64,000 nucleotides of DNA from Xenopus tropicalis (GCF_000004195.4 NC_030684.2:112259429-112323428); one strand, 5' to 3'; counted from the stretch's first letter, positions 44,238 to 56,370 are shown. Notes: a model not told the origin generated them from the sequence alone. Made by a program: numbers and translations.

Positions 44238-45241
44238 GTTATGGAAGTTGACCTGTAGCTTTCTGCACATTCACAAAGAGACTTGGATGCCACTGGTATT
44301 ATTAAACTGAAACTATTAGCAGTAGGTACTCACATGAGTTCAACAAATGTTGATGCAATAACAATCCAGTCAAAGAAGCATTTGCACTGTGACCAGTAAT
44401 GGCATATTCTTTAGTACTTGGTACCCTCCAGTACAATTCTCTGTGGAGTTGAAGTTGCTTTTGCTAGCCTAGCTATCTAGCTTACAACACCTACTTTCAA
44501 GTTTGTTGCAGTTTTGCTGCATAATAAATTGTGAAAAAACATTACTTTTAGTAACCCCCCGCCCCCACGAGTATTTCTATAACTCCTCAACTTCACTAAG
44601 GAGTTTGTTTCCGTAGGGCACAATGTTCTTACTGGGACATTACTTTACAGTCTCCCGAACATATCCAGCCTTGGCACCAGGCCAAGTCCATAGAGAAAGA
44701 GCCATGGGCTCCATCCCATTACATGCAACATAGACTAAGGGCAGGAAACACTAGATCCCTGGGTCAGTAAGGAAACCTTTCTCCCACAGAACATAGGTGA
44801 CATAAACTTGGCCTTCCTGAGATAGTATTAGTTTTAACACTTTGGGTCCCCACAAGCACTTTGTGCTCTACAGAAATTGAGGCAGCCATAAGTACAGCTG
44901 GGACACCAGGACATCAAGTAGCAGGTTTAGTAAAATGTATATTTTCTCCTCGTCTAACTTCCCCAAAGTTCTCCTTAATTCGTCCATTACTAAGAACTAT
45001 AAGTATGCTGTTAAGAGGCTGCTAACATGAACCCAATTGTATGTGAAAGGGACGATTTGGAATGCAGAAACAAGCCTGGCCTGATTGCTCAAAATATTGC
45101 TCAACATATAAATGGAAGCAAGTCCCTTCCAACAATGTTCAAGTGACCTTTTAGAGAAATAGAGTTTAAAGGCATTTTAGCAGCAACAGAACCAATATCA
45201 TATTAATACGTTTGGTTTTGTAGTGAGATGTTGGACACCAA

Positions 45242-45490
45242 GGGGCTGATGTACTAACCCACGAATCCGACCCGAATTGGAAAAGTTCCGACTTGAAAAC
45301 GAACATTTTGCGATTTTTTCGTATGTTTTGCGATTTTTTCGGATTCTGTACGAATTTTTCGTTACCAATACGATTTTTGCGTAAAAACGCGAGTTTTTCG
45401 TATCCATTACGAAAGTTGCGTAAAAAGTTGCGCATTTTTCGTAGCGTTAAAACTCCATTCGACCCGTTCGTGGGTAAGTAAATCAGCCCC
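45242..45490. mobile_element. Harbinger-like MITE nested in the Tc1-like element
   Basis: Ends GGGGCTGATGTACTAACCC and GGTAAGTAAATCAGCCCC, continuing inwards as cacgaatccga and cccgttcgtg. Perfect CAA duplications (45239-45241, 45491-45493). The interior is gattttttcgta/tacgaaaa repeats and lacks the 52 bp unit found in its relative at 21155-22431. Confidence 0.85.
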
Positions 45491-45521
45491 CAAGTGTCCA
45501 TACTTTCAGCCAGACAGTGTA

Positions 45522-46312
45522 CATAATTGGGTCCCCTTTTACAGCCTTTACATCCATGTCTCAGGTCATATCCCTCTATGTAGAATGATGCTTTATCCCC
45601 TTTATATAGCTATGTTTCAGTATTTTTTTTTTTCTTCTGTGGTGAATAATCAATTTTCTGTGTAGTTGTGGTCTTTTTAACATCTGTAGTTATGTCTTTT
45701 ATTCCTACCTGGTTACAAGAAGTTTGTAGGGTTGTAATAAGAAATAGTCAATCCAAGAAATTAGGGATGGAGAAAAGGTGGGCAAGAAGGCAACTGAAAT
45801 ATGGTGACCATGAAAGAAATATATACAGTAACTCATCTGAGAAGGGGAGGAGTACACTAAATAAATATTATACATAATAGGAAAAATAGATAAGGGCTAC
45901 TATGTAAATAGTATGTACTATAGTTCATAGTACTGTGTATTGCAGATGGAGATAGAAATTACGCAATATTTTTATATTCTTAATCTTAATTATTTGACTT
46001 TCACTATTGTATGTTGGCGTGTCATCTTACATGCATGGTTTTTTGTGTGTTTTTTTTCAAGCTTGACTAAAATTAAAGTAAATCTAGGTACTACTATTTC
46101 AAAGTATAAATTGTGTGTCATATGCTGTTCTTATTTTGCTACCTGTCCCATTGTTTCTACACTGACAGTATATTCCTAGGGACTTAATCATGTTTCCTTC
46201 CTGACACACAGACACATAGACCTGTCAAGCTATTTTAGTTCTCATAGTGTGATACTGAACATGGTGACTAAAGATAAAACATTATAAACGCTGATGTCTA
46301 AAAAGAGCCTTC
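45522..46312. other. Unique-looking non-coding DNA
   Basis: No gene or repeat recognised. Confidence 0.45.
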
Positions 46313-46460
46313 TTAAAGGGGAACTTCACCACTTCGTTACCTTATAGCATGTTATAGTTATTTTTAGCAACTTTTCAATGAATCGTCATTGTTTCTTTAT
46401 TAAAAGTTTTGAATTATTAAAAACGTTTTTTCAGTTTTGAAAACTGAAATGGACTGTGGA
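46313..46460 (+). mobile_element. T2-type MITE, left part only
   Basis: TTAAAGGGGAACTTCACC at the left, then agcatgttatagttattttt and agcaacttttcaatgaatcg, match the start of an abundant Xenopus T2 MITE. No right terminus is found. Confidence 0.65.
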
Positions 46461-46725
46461 GACTTATTCCCTCCCTTCCTGAACCTTAAATAACTAAACC
46501 AATCGAGAAAAAAAAATACCAGGACACGTATAAGTGGGGTGCAGGTCGGCCACAGCTTTATTAGAAAAACTCATTAGTCCTTGCCATCTGTTTTTCCACA
46601 TGTACCAACACATCTTAATGAACTTATAGCTGTATTATAACCGAATGCCGGCCACTGCGACTGCAGTGGGCATGTAACAGACATCAATTAACACCAGAAA
46701 TTTTCTATTCATATTCAGGTCTCTC

Positions 46726-46945
46726 CAGGGTCAGACTGGGGGGTGCAGGGCCCACCGGGGCTGCTGTCTCTGGGGCCCCTCACCCCCCAAGGTGCCCCTA
46801 TCAGGCGCGTCCCGTTCATCCCCCGCAGGGACCACCGCCACCCACCCAACATCCTCCCCTGAAAGTGCTCAAGTGAAACGCATCAGGGAAGGACACTGGC
46901 CCACTGGGCTTTTTCCCAGTATCCTGGTGGCCCAGTCCGACCCTG
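46726..46945. mobile_element. Short hAT MITE with CAGGGTCAGACTGGG ends
   Basis: Begins CAGGGTCAGACTGGGG and ends GGCCCAGTCCGACCCTG. Perfect GGTCTCTC duplications flank it (46718-46725, 46946-46953). The core is GC-rich. Same family as 12965-13212. Confidence 0.9.
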
Positions 46946-47068
46946 GGTCTCTCATTCAAACTACTGATGGACTAATCTTTAAGCTCTGAATCAGCCTGCA
47001 ACAGTCCTAAATATCATTCTTTTTCTTATCAAAATGAGGCTATTCTGAGTCTATGAGGCTATTATAAG

Positions 47069-47355
47069 TAGTGATGAGCAAAATTCACACAGAAAAAAAT
47101 CACTCATTGATGTTAATGTATTTGGAGTAAGAAGAAAATTGGAGTGAGAAGAAAAATGTAAGAAAAAATAGATGCGCATAAAAAAAAACTTGTTGCGCAT
47201 AACAATTTGTCGGCTAAAAAGTTGCGCTGTAGGAATGAGGAAAAAATGCCCATTTACTTAAATGCATAAGTTGCCCATTGACTGCAATGCATTTTGCAGT
47301 TTTTCGCTGTTTCGTGAATTTTTCGGTGAAGCAAAACAGGATTCACTCGTCAGTA
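47069..47355. mobile_element. hAT MITE, TAGTGATGAGC family variant
   Basis: Starts TAGTGATGAGCAAAATT and ends GATTCACTCGTCAGTA. Flanks ATTATAAG and TTTGTAAG agree at six of eight positions. The interior (gaagaaaattggagtgagaa; gttgcgcataacaatttg) resembles the truncated copy at 28173. Confidence 0.7.
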
Positions 47356-47363
47356 TTTGTAAG

Positions 47364-48080
47364 CATATTAAGGTAGCACGCAAAAATACGTCCCATTAAG
47401 TAGTAATTTAATTAAAGATTTTAAAAGGAGGGTTTTATTAAAGACAGGTAAGATCTAGTGTATCTACTTAGGGTCTCTGAAGACAAGTGGAAACGTAGCA
47501 TAGAAATGGAACCAATCCAATCTGTTCACCGACTGACAAGGCTTTTAATGCTGTTTCCTACAGAAAATTGTGGCAAACAATAAATGGATATGGCCTTGGA
47601 AAGAAAAAAAAATCTGTGCATGAATAACAAGCTGGTTGTAGAAAAAAAAGAATTCAGCATTGTTCAGACAAACCTGTTAATCCACATCTAAAACAATTTA
47701 TTACATCTCCAGGCTGCCATGGGAGAATTCATTCATCAGTGGATAGCTGCAATAGTTTTGTAATATTTTATTTTATTTATTTGTTTTTACCAGTAAACCA
47801 AGTCACCTTGCTCCCTAATGTTAGGTCTGTAAGGTCCAACTGCAGGATGCAACTCTAAGGGATGAATGGTGGGTTATGAAGTTCACCCTGGTCCAGTAAC
47901 CACAGCATTATTAATTATGGTATGGAGAAGAATTCTAGCACAATGTGGGGTAGACCAACCATTTGAGAGGGGGGTCCAAGTCCAGTGCACAGTAACCACA
48001 GCAACCAGATGTTTGTTCTGATTGTTCTTGCTCAGTGGCTGTAGGACATTTTCAGTTCATGCCCTGCCTGCTTTAAGGAT
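47364..48080. other. Unique-looking non-coding DNA
   Basis: No gene recognised. cagtaaccacagcaaccaga then tgtttgttctgattg near 47992-48030 is a decayed inverted-repeat MITE scrap. Confidence 0.4.
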
Positions 48081-48083
48081 ATA

Positions 48084-48768
48084 GGGGCCAATTCACTAAA
48101 GATCGATAACGCTTATCGAGTGCTTTTTTGTGTTAAAAAGCATGCAATAATTAAGTCCCGATTCATCAAAGTCGTTTTGCATGCGTTAAGACGCATATCG
48201 CATGCGCAAAAAAAGTCACACTGCGTTATTTACCTCTCATTGCATTAATTAGCGAATAGAAATAATACTAACGCATGATTCACAAACGCATCTGAAGCAT
48301 TAAACGTGCTAAATATCGCATTAGTCTGTGCGAATACTAACACCTACTTGGGGCAGGCGGTACTTAAAGAAAATTGTGGTCCGTGAGCTTTTGGCAACAC
48401 AATAAGGACTTTGCAGTGGGATTTTTTCAAGTCTGTGTTGGCCCCAGAGTGATGCAGCCGCCAGTTTGCAGGGAAATGGTCATTTTCAGAACGTTTTCCG
48501 AAAGTAATGATTATGTGCGTAAAATCGGGCCCTTATATAGCACGCGGCGAAATATATCGCGCACAGCAGGAAATAACGCATGCGATGGGAATTAACGCAA
48601 GAAAAACGCTCATCGCCAGTTAAATAATGCAAAGAACATCATGTCTTAATTATGACGCCTGTCCTTTTAGTGAATCAAGCATTAAGTTGCAAAAAATAAG
48701 AAGCGATAAAATTTTTTACTCATGCTATAAATAACGCTCATTTTATCGACCTTTAGTGAATTGGCCCC
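48084..48768. mobile_element. Harbinger-like MITE inserted in a minisatellite
   Basis: Ends GGGGCCAATTCACTAAAG and CTTTAGTGAATTGGCCCC with perfect ATA duplications (48081-48083, 48769-48771). Removing the element and one ATA rejoins ttaaggat-ata-gtttccata, exactly the consensus of the adjacent 30 bp minisatellite. The interior shares with 7484-8113 the block ggcaggcggta ... gtgatgcagccgccagtttg. Confidence 0.9.
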
Positions 48769-49386
48769 ATAGTTTCCATAATATCTAGGGTTAAGGGTAT
48801 AGTTTCCATAATATCTAGGGTTAAGGATATAGTTTCCATAATATCTAGGGTTAAGGATATAGTTTCCATAATATCTAGGGTTAAGGATATAGTTTCCATA
48901 ATATCTAGGGTTCAGGATATAGTTTCCATAATATCTAGGGTTAAGGATATAGTTTCCATAATATCTAGGGTTCAGGATATAGTTTCCATAATATCTAGGG
49001 TTAAGGATATAGTTTCCATAATATCTAGGGTTAAGGATATAGTTTCCATAATATCTAGGGTTAAGGATTTAGTTTCCATAATATCTAGGGTTAAGGATAT
49101 AGTTTCCATAATATCTAGGGTTCAGGATATAGTTTCCATAATATCTAGGGTTCAGGATATAGTTTCCATAATATCTAGGGTTAAGGATATAGTTTCTATA
49201 ATATCTAGGTTTAAGGATACAGTTTCCATAATATCTAGGGTTAAGCATATAGTTTCTATAATATCTAGGGTTAAGGATATAGTTTCCATAATATCTAGGG
49301 TTAAGGATATAGTTTCCATAATATCTAGGGTTAAGGATATAGTTTCCATAATATCTAGGGTTAAGAATATAGTTTCCATAATATCT
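48769..49386. repeat. 30 bp minisatellite, 20 full units
   Basis: The unit is atatctagggttaaggatat followed by agtttccata (30 bp). From 48781 to 49380 there are exactly 20 units without indels, plus partial units at both edges. The left edge is interrupted by the MITE 48084-48768. The 109-codon minus frame over the array (LTLDIMETIS period) is an artefact of the 30 bp period. The unit contains agggttaagg, only superficially like telomere repeats. Confidence 0.95.
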
Positions 49387-49601
49387 CGGACATCAAATAT
49401 GTTCTCACCCAAACCTTTACATAACTGATTGTCAAAGATAGGCTTTTGCATGTCTCTAGGGCAGCAAATAGGCATTCTCAAATGCCCCCCACGGGGCTAG
49501 CACTACAGTTCAGGAAAAACTGCTTTAGGCCAGTAAATGCTAATTGCTGATTGGTTGCTATGGGTCACTGGACCAGATCTAATTTTGACTATTTCACTAT
49601 A

Positions 49602-49915
49602 CAGATATCGGACCCCTTATGCAGAAACCCATTATCCAGAAAGTTCCGAATTACAGAAAGGCCATCTCTATTTTAATCAAATAATTCACATTTTTAAAAA
49701 TGATTTCCTTTTTCTCTGTAATAATAAAACAGTACCTGTACTTGATCCCAACTAAGATATAATTAATCCTTATTGGAGGCAAAACATTCCTATTGGGTTT
49801 AATTACTGTTTAAATAATGTCTCCTACTTTAGGTAGGAGATACGAATTACAGAAAGACCCCTTATCCGTATAACCCCAGATCCCGCGCATTCTGGATAAT
49901 GGGTCCCATACCCCT
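49602..49915 (+). mobile_element. CAGGTATGGGA MITE
   Basis: Left end CAGATATCGGACCCC after TA (49600-49601), forward signature aataataaaacagtacct and gatcccaactaag, right end gggtcccatacccct eroded. Confidence 0.75.
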
Positions 49916-52302
49916 CCAAATATTTTATTAGAAACTATGTACATTTGACTCACAGTACAAGAATGGAAGCTTGGTTGATTTTTTTATACAGCAGTGTTCC
50001 TAGAAAATTTGTAATTGTTTTTATTTTACATTTTTTGAGAATTTTTTAAATGATTTGATATAATGTCTGAATGTTAGGGCTTAATTACCCTAGTAACTAG
50101 CCAGCAGTTGGGATTGAAAGTCATAATGCCAGATGAACAGGATAGGGCCTAAATATACAAATAATTAATGAAAATTAAGAATAACAATACAATTCAAGCT
50201 TCATAGTCAGTAGAGGGTAACTTACCCTTCTATATTGATTTTATCATGGGCACCATTAAATAAATACGAGGATTTTCGAGACTCTGGACATTTAACTTCG
50301 GTAACGCATTTTAATTTAGCATATAATTTATTTTAATTCAGTTTCAGTTTGCTTTGTATATATAGTTTATTAAATTAGATTTAAACTGCAAGCAATACTG
50401 AAGTGATGTCTAATGCATTGTTGAAATGGCTCTGTAATTGTCAAATCATTTAATATTTACAAAAGTCAATAGGATGCTCCTTAGAACTCTTGATAAAGTT
50501 AATGGATAACAAATGCAATGGGTTATGACCAGTGAATTAAATTTTATATGATCTGGCTGGAAGATACGTGAATGCAGAATGTGTTTTTATCTTCAACAAG
50601 TAGATGGGTTTTTCATTGTGACAGGAGGAAAATTACAGAATTCGCTGCCAGGAGAAGTTGTGTTGGCAGTTTTGCATGTATTGTTGTATTAAAAGGGCAT
50701 CCAGGGTTATAGCAATGAATGATGGTTATAGAAATGCCAAGGACTTCGCTGGTGAGATAGTGTCTATACAAAATAGGAGCAGGAATGAGATGCTATAGTC
50801 TACTTGTTTTTATTTATTCATTTCTCTATTAGCACAACAACTTATGGGGATATATTTATATTTGTAGAAAATAGGTCTAAGCATTCATTTATTCTTTCAT
50901 TTCCATTTTATTGCTTCAAATCAGGTATTTTTATTGAGTTACCCTCCAATACAGGATGCATGACCTGGATAAGTATCACCTCTTCCCACCAATAGCTCTA
51001 CAGACCTGTGGATAGGGAGATATCTGACATACGTGAAGGGCTAAGTGCCTACTTCCCTACTGTAAAAATGGAAAAGATATTAGCCATATGTCTGCAGGAG
51101 AATGGACTCTGTGGAACTATCCTATAATCATGTCCATGTACCAAGTCCAAAGCCTGACAGCAGATCCTGCTGTAATTGCATAAATGACAGGTGTTGAAGA
51201 TTTAAAGTTTCAAAGACTCACTGTGCATTGATCCCTAGGAAAACTAAGGCTCCATTGTTATAACAATTACACGTTTCACCGTCGTCATCTTCTTACTGGT
51301 CACATTAACCAGAAAAGTATATATATCAGGCCTTTTAAAGAGCTTCAAAATCCTCAGCACAACACAAAAGGCATAAAACAGGCAACAATTACCTAGCAGT
51401 CAACATCAAATCTCGTCTGAAATAATAAGGCTTAAAAAACACTCCTAAAGTACTTCTTTGTTATGGGGAAAATGTACCCTACTTATGAAATGGACTTGGA
51501 TATATCTTCTGTAACGCATCCTGATATAAGTTATTTTACCAAGGCAAGGGGGTAACAAGAGAGAGAGAGAGAATCAGTGGCTGCTGGGGCAGTATACATT
51601 CCCTTGGGGGTACCTAATTGATATAAAGTTGTATTATATAAATGTGAAGCAGTTATTCTGGGATGTGTGGGATTTCACTGACCCAAGCAGCGTTATGTAT
51701 CTGCATATTGATAGGAATGGCTGCAAATCAACTAATTAAGTGTGCCCTTCTTTTGTTCATTAAAAATTAATTTCAATAATGCCCTTATAAGTCTTTAGTA
51801 CCAGAAAGATTTTAGAAACACAAAGTGGCAAATGTTTGAAAATGTTTGAAAATGCTTGTAATCTCAACCATGGAGGAAAATGTGGAAAAGAGGAAAAAGG
51901 GTATAAACCATTTTACTAGTTTGCCACTTTATATACATATATTAATATAAATTATACAAAGACAGTGTTGGTATTCTGACATATTCTGGTAGAATCTAGA
52001 AAGCAGCCTTGCTTTGAGGTGGTAAGAGTGTTCCATGTCCTTATAATACTGGTTTGTGCCTACATTTGCTACTGCCGAAACTAGATTACACAATAGGGAG
52101 CTTCAAATTGAAGGTAAAAAGTACAGCGAGTTTACTCCCAGTGTTTTTGGGGGGTTCACACTCCTTTACCACTGGCCTGCTATAAGTCAAAGATGCTGAC
52201 AGTCTTATCTTGAAGGTCCATCCCACAATACATTGATAAATGGAGATGAATTACTATCAACAGGGAACACTGGAATTTGCCACATAGTAAAAGTTCCCTA
52301 TA
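49916..52302. other. Unique-looking non-coding DNA
   Basis: About 2.4 kb of AT-rich DNA with no gene or known repeat. A short GA run lies at 51560-51574. Confidence 0.5.
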
Positions 52303-52310
52303 CTATAGAC

Positions 52311-52618
52311 CAGGGTTCCCCAACCTTTCTTACTTGTGAGCCACAGTCAAATGTAAAAAGACCTGGAGAGCAACACAAGGATCATAAAAGTTCATGGAGG
52401 TGCCAAACAAGGGCTAATATTGGCTATTAGGGAGCCTCTGTGCACACTATCAGCTTACAGGGGGCTTTATTTGGCAGTAAATCTTGTTTTTATTTAACCA
52501 AAACTTGCCCCCAAGTCAGGAATTCAAAAATAACTACCTGGTTTGTGGGCACTGAGAGCAACATCCAAGGGGTTGGTGAGAAACATGTTGCCCCTGAGCC
52601 ACTGGTTGGGGATCACTG
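52311..52618. mobile_element. hAT MITE (CAGGGTTCCCCAACC ends)
   Basis: Begins CAGGGTTCCCCAACC and ends GGTTGGGGATCACTG. Perfect CTATAGAC duplications flank it (52303-52310, 52619-52626). gagccacagtcaaatg at the left and acatgttgcccctgagccac at the right are family text. Related copies are at 59033 and 60923. Confidence 0.9.
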
Positions 52619-52626
52619 CTATAGAC

Positions 52627-55242
52627 TTATAGAAGGCTGGCAGCCAAATGACTAATTCCAGATGATAACTACTACTATGTTATGTGCTTCACACAATTTG
52701 TACCCTTTTGTTCTGTTTGTGAAACACAAACACCTTAGCCAAGAGCCACACATAAACCCTTAATTAACCCTGTTTTTGTACTGGTAAATGCAGATTGCTT
52801 TCTGACAAGGGTCTACAGATCTTACAACAACCCAGTTCAAATGATAGTGCATAAACTATTGTAATCTGTAATAACAACAGATAAAGGTACAGTCTGTTTT
52901 TCATTAGTAGGCGACCATAGCTGGGATTAGGGAAATATATTTCCAAATGCAGAGTAGAATAGTCATTTCTAGTCTTTATCAATACGCCTCTTTTTATTTT
53001 ATTCATACAAGACACCCGTTGGAATATTCCACTTGTATTAAAATCTTTGTATGAATCCCTAGGTACCCCTGTAAAGCATAGTAGCAATGCATACGCCTGC
53101 TAACATAAATCCAATTTATTTCCCCTTTGCACAAAAATAGCAACGAAGAAGAAGGAGATACCAACCTGCCTACATTCCACAACCTGGGGTACCTTTATCT
53201 TTTGAAAGGCATGAAAGTTAAAGAAGAGCATGTGTGACATGAAGTGGAAGGATACATCTTGCCTTGCATTTAATAGCTTTAGTCCTATGGAGAGTACAGA
53301 AAATGGATGTATATTTTATGCAAACTTGATGAGATTTATTCATATCCTTTCCCACATCCTATGTATTGACTCATCTCATCAGCGCAAAGAGATAAGCAGG
53401 TGTGGAATGTACGAAATCAGAGTTCCCTCGGGCTTACTAGCAGTCTGGTAGCGCGCCGAGAGTATTGCAAGCCCTCTCCTCATTTGCCAGCCTTTTCCAT
53501 TCTGTCCTTCAGTATTGCATCTATTGGTTTTTCACGCGCATTAAGAAAAACATTCCTCCAGGCCTTGAATACTTATAGGAGTGAAAATTAAAAGAAGGCC
53601 TTTTTCACCCAGGCATTGCTCTAATACAAAGCGTTGCTGCATATAAATAGGGATGCTTCCGAAGCTTCTGGGTGGGATAAACCAACGTGTATGTTTGCAG
53701 ATCTTGTAACCCCTTCTTTTCCAGAAACAGATAATTATTTCTAAAACGATCATTATAGTTGATATCAGCAGTTATTCAGCACACACTGTTTATGCAAACA
53801 CCAATAGAAATCTCATTGGCTTTGAATTTCAATCTCTATGGAATTCAATATTGAAGAAGCCAGAGGTGAGTTATTCTTTGCTGGGGATTAAAAATGGATC
53901 GGCTGGCTTTCAAGCATGAAAAGGAATGCGTAGTTATCATTATTAATTAAAAGCAGTATTGACTGACCCACTGAGTTATCTGATTGCCATTTTAGGATTG
54001 CAAAAAAAAAAAGGAACCCTCCCTACATTGCAGCGAGCTAGGGGCAAATATTTGCCTTTATCTGGATGTGCAATGAAAAGGATTCTGCAAATTCTCAGCA
54101 ATATGGATGATATTGGTGATACTGGTATTTTGTCTGAGTCACAGAGCGTGATAGAGCGTCTCTTGTGAAATGTCATTTCCACTGCAGTTCTTGAGATTGA
54201 TCTGCCTTTGTTTTCTGCGCTCATCTCTGCTTATAACTAAGGCAACGTATAAATTATAGTTCCTGTGTCACAAAGGAAACGTAACTGTGGCAACTGAATC
54301 ACAGCATGTTGCCCCAAATGGGAGAAATAGCCCTGATAAAGAGAAAAATGTGTATGAGCTGAGATACTTACTTAGGTAGTTTGACAACTAGAATTGCGAG
54401 AACGTATCAACAATCTGTGTCTGGGGTTTTGGGTTATGGGATGGCAAAACAGAGAAATGATTTACCTTCTGCTACTGTCAGGCATACAGTAGTGAATTGG
54501 TTACTAAATACCTACCTACTGCTCATAGCAAACTAAATAGAGCTTCAGTATTCTCTTTCCAGACACAAAGTGGAGGACTTAATCCCATTGGTGAATGCAC
54601 AGTTCTGTCCCAAATTGCTTAACGTTTCAGTTCATGCGACCGACTGTGACTGTAAAGAGCATGAAAGTTTGTGTGACTCATGTGAAGGGGACTTCCTATC
54701 ATTAGTCTTGGCGGAATCTAGTAGAATAGTAGTAACAGCTTTTTTCTACAACTTCAGCCTAATTGTTCACTTACCCCAACTGATGATTAGAACTTGAGTC
54801 ATGTTCAGGATGACACATTAGGGAAATTCCAGAAGGACCCTGGGCCCTTAGTTATTTGTAGTGCTGTGCTTAAAATAAAAGGTAGGTAAAAATACTCAAG
54901 TATCAGTTGCTGATGTCCGCCATTGCCTGAGTATAAACCAATAGACCCACATGCTACTGAACCCACCACAAAGCTACAGAGTCATCTCTTTCTGGGCTGA
55001 TGGTTTGAACTTGACTCCTATTCTCCCTCTCTCCATAAACTCCAGCCCAGGACACCTCTTTTGCCCAGTTTAGACCATGCTTGATTTTTGCTAGGTTTTC
55101 TGTTCTTCTGAACGTGCTGTTCCTTTCCAATTCCCACCTTCTGTGTCTGGCATGATTTGGTAACTTCCTGGTTTGACCCTGCATTCCTTTCACTCTTTTC
55201 CCCATACTTTGCTCTGATTTATAATGGTGACATAGGCTAAAT
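52627..55242. other. Unique-looking non-coding DNA, possible conserved element
   Basis: No gene or mobile element recognised. From about 53770 to 53990 the text (tttatgcaaacaccaataga; tctcattggctttgaatttc; tattattaattaaaagcagt) is rich in POU- and homeodomain-type cores and free of repeats; see findings. Confidence 0.45.
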
Positions 55243-55287
<45 letters not shown>

Positions 55288-55315
55288 ATAGGATAGATAG
55301 ATAGACATATAGATA
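55243..55315. repeat. GATA microsatellite
   Basis: About 12 uninterrupted GATA units followed by interrupted ones (gataaataggatagataga). The minus-strand frame across it has an SIYLSIYL run, which is repeat-derived. Confidence 0.9.
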
Positions 55316-55673
55316 GATGGAAAGATGTGCAAAAAGTAAGGGATTTGGCATCTACAAGTCGAAAACCTTCTACGTCGTCAATCATTCTGTAGCTGGACTT
55401 TTTCTTGGTAGGACATTTGAGAAGTCTGGCAAGCAAAGCAATTCGTTGTTTCAAGTCTGCTAGTCTATGGCAACTGAGAGGCTTAGGAGAAATCCTGCTG
55501 GTAGAAAATCTGTCACATATGTCAGTCACTTCTCTGTCTGGATGAAACTACTTGTCGCTTTTTGAAGTCTAATGTCCCCCTCTCCATTTTAAATAGATGC
55601 TAAAACTCCTTTGAAGCATTCATTACATGAGCCTGACAACAGGACTTTGGCAGATAAAAGAGGGTTATTCTGT

Positions 55674-55763
55674 GGGCAGCATGGTGGCTCAGTGGGTAGC
55701 ACTTCTGCCTTGCAGCGCTGAGTTCAATCCTGACCACAGTACAATCTGCAAGGAGTATGTATG
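55674..55763 (+). repeat. tRNA-like (SINE-type) repeat, 5' part
   Basis: gggcagcatggtggctcagt then gggtagcacttctgccttgc and ctgagttcaatcctgacc. The tggctcagtggg and gagttcaatcc segments resemble pol III A and B boxes. The 3' part resumes at 56371 after a nested MITE. An internal segment normally present in this family is missing. Confidence 0.55.
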
Positions 55764-55774
55764 TAACCCCCATA

Positions 55775-56359
55775 TGTAATAAAAGACACTAAGGGGGAGA
55801 TTTACTAAAACGCAAACACATGGAGCGTTCATTCGAACGCTCCGAGCATATTTTCACCGATTTTTTTCGCGCTTGCGTGACTTTTTCGTATGCTTGCGCG
55901 AAAAATTCTGAGAGGTTCTGCCGCTGTTTACAATCATTCGGTATGAAAATTTTGTGACTTTCAGATCGCCAATACGATATTATCGTGACTAATACAATTT
56001 TTTCGTAAGCATTTTCGTGATATTTGCGATCTTCAGAAATTATCATATCCAATCTGAATTTTTCCCAATCGGGATTCGAACTCGTGTTTTAATGAATTGG
56101 CCCCTAAGTTTGTCCAGGAGCAGTAACCCAATATCAACCAATAAGATGTTTGCTATTATCCTGGCTTTTGCATTGAAAACCCAGTGGGTCAGCATTAGTC
56201 TATAGGATAAACCCATGTAAATGGGACTTTTCTAAGAGCCTAAAGGAATTTCTTCCCAGAATCCTGTTATGACTCCTAAACAGGTGACCTGTAAATACTA
56301 CCTGCTGATTGGTTGCTATGGGTTACTGCTCCTGGGCAAACTTAGTGCCTTTTATTACA
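55775..56359. mobile_element. Palindromic MITE, complete copy, with nested MITE
   Basis: Inverted arms TGTAATAAAAGACACTAAG ... gtccaggagcagtaaccca and tgggttactgctcctggg ... CTTAGTGCCTTTTATTACA. The 11 bp text TAACCCCCATA lies on both sides (55764-55774, 56360-56370); the true duplication is within it, so its length is uncertain. A younger Harbinger-like MITE interrupts the left arm at 55793-56104. Fragments of this family occur at 1-97, 1680-1745 and 60395-60490. Confidence 0.75.
55793..56104. mobile_element. Harbinger-like MITE, arrayless relative of 23051-24520
   Basis: Ends GGGGGAGATTTACTAAAAC and GTTTTAATGAATTGGCCCC with TAA duplications (55790-55792, 56105-56107). Its right half (gtttacaatcattcggtatg; cgtgatatttgcgatcttca; gggattcgaactcgtg) is the reverse complement of the left end of 23051-24520. 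No 52 bp unit is present. Confidence 0.85.
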
Positions 56360-56370
56360 TAACCCCCATA

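Larger units (their letters stand above)
43919..45519 (+). pseudogene. Decayed Tc1/mariner-like transposon
   Basis: The left end CACTATATAGCCAAAAGTA and the right end cttTCAGCCAGACAGTG are inverted copies of the CACTATATNGCCAAAAGTA terminus known from vertebrate Tc1/mariner elements, flanked by TA (43917-43918, 45520-45521). Without its two nested MITEs the length is near 1.15 kb. Text near the 3' end (agcagcaacagaaccaatat then catattaa) resembles the end of the transposase gene and adjacent sequence; aacttggccttcctgag and aacactttgggt resemble its DDE-region coding text. No open frame of useful length survives. It is the oldest layer in this interval. Confidence 0.65.

Noticed and set aside
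48781..49380. CRISPR-like direct repeats
   Set aside because: The arrays at 30, 33, 41 and 52 bp are head-to-tail satellites without unique spacers, in vertebrate-type DNA.
48781..49380. Interstitial telomere repeat because of agggttaagg
   Set aside because: The motif occurs once per 30 bp unit and is not a TTAGGG tandem run.
49152..49481. 109-codon minus frame with LTLDIMETIS repeats
   Set aside because: Direct translation of the 30 bp array.
54954..55529. 191-codon minus frame
   Set aside because: It runs through a GATA microsatellite (SIYLSIYL run) and shows no domain on either side; chance extension by the repeat is the simplest reading.
55674..55763. Functional tRNA gene
   Set aside because: A- and B-box-like segments are present, but spacing and flanking text match an interspersed SINE-type repeat and no cloverleaf with anticodon arm could be drawn.
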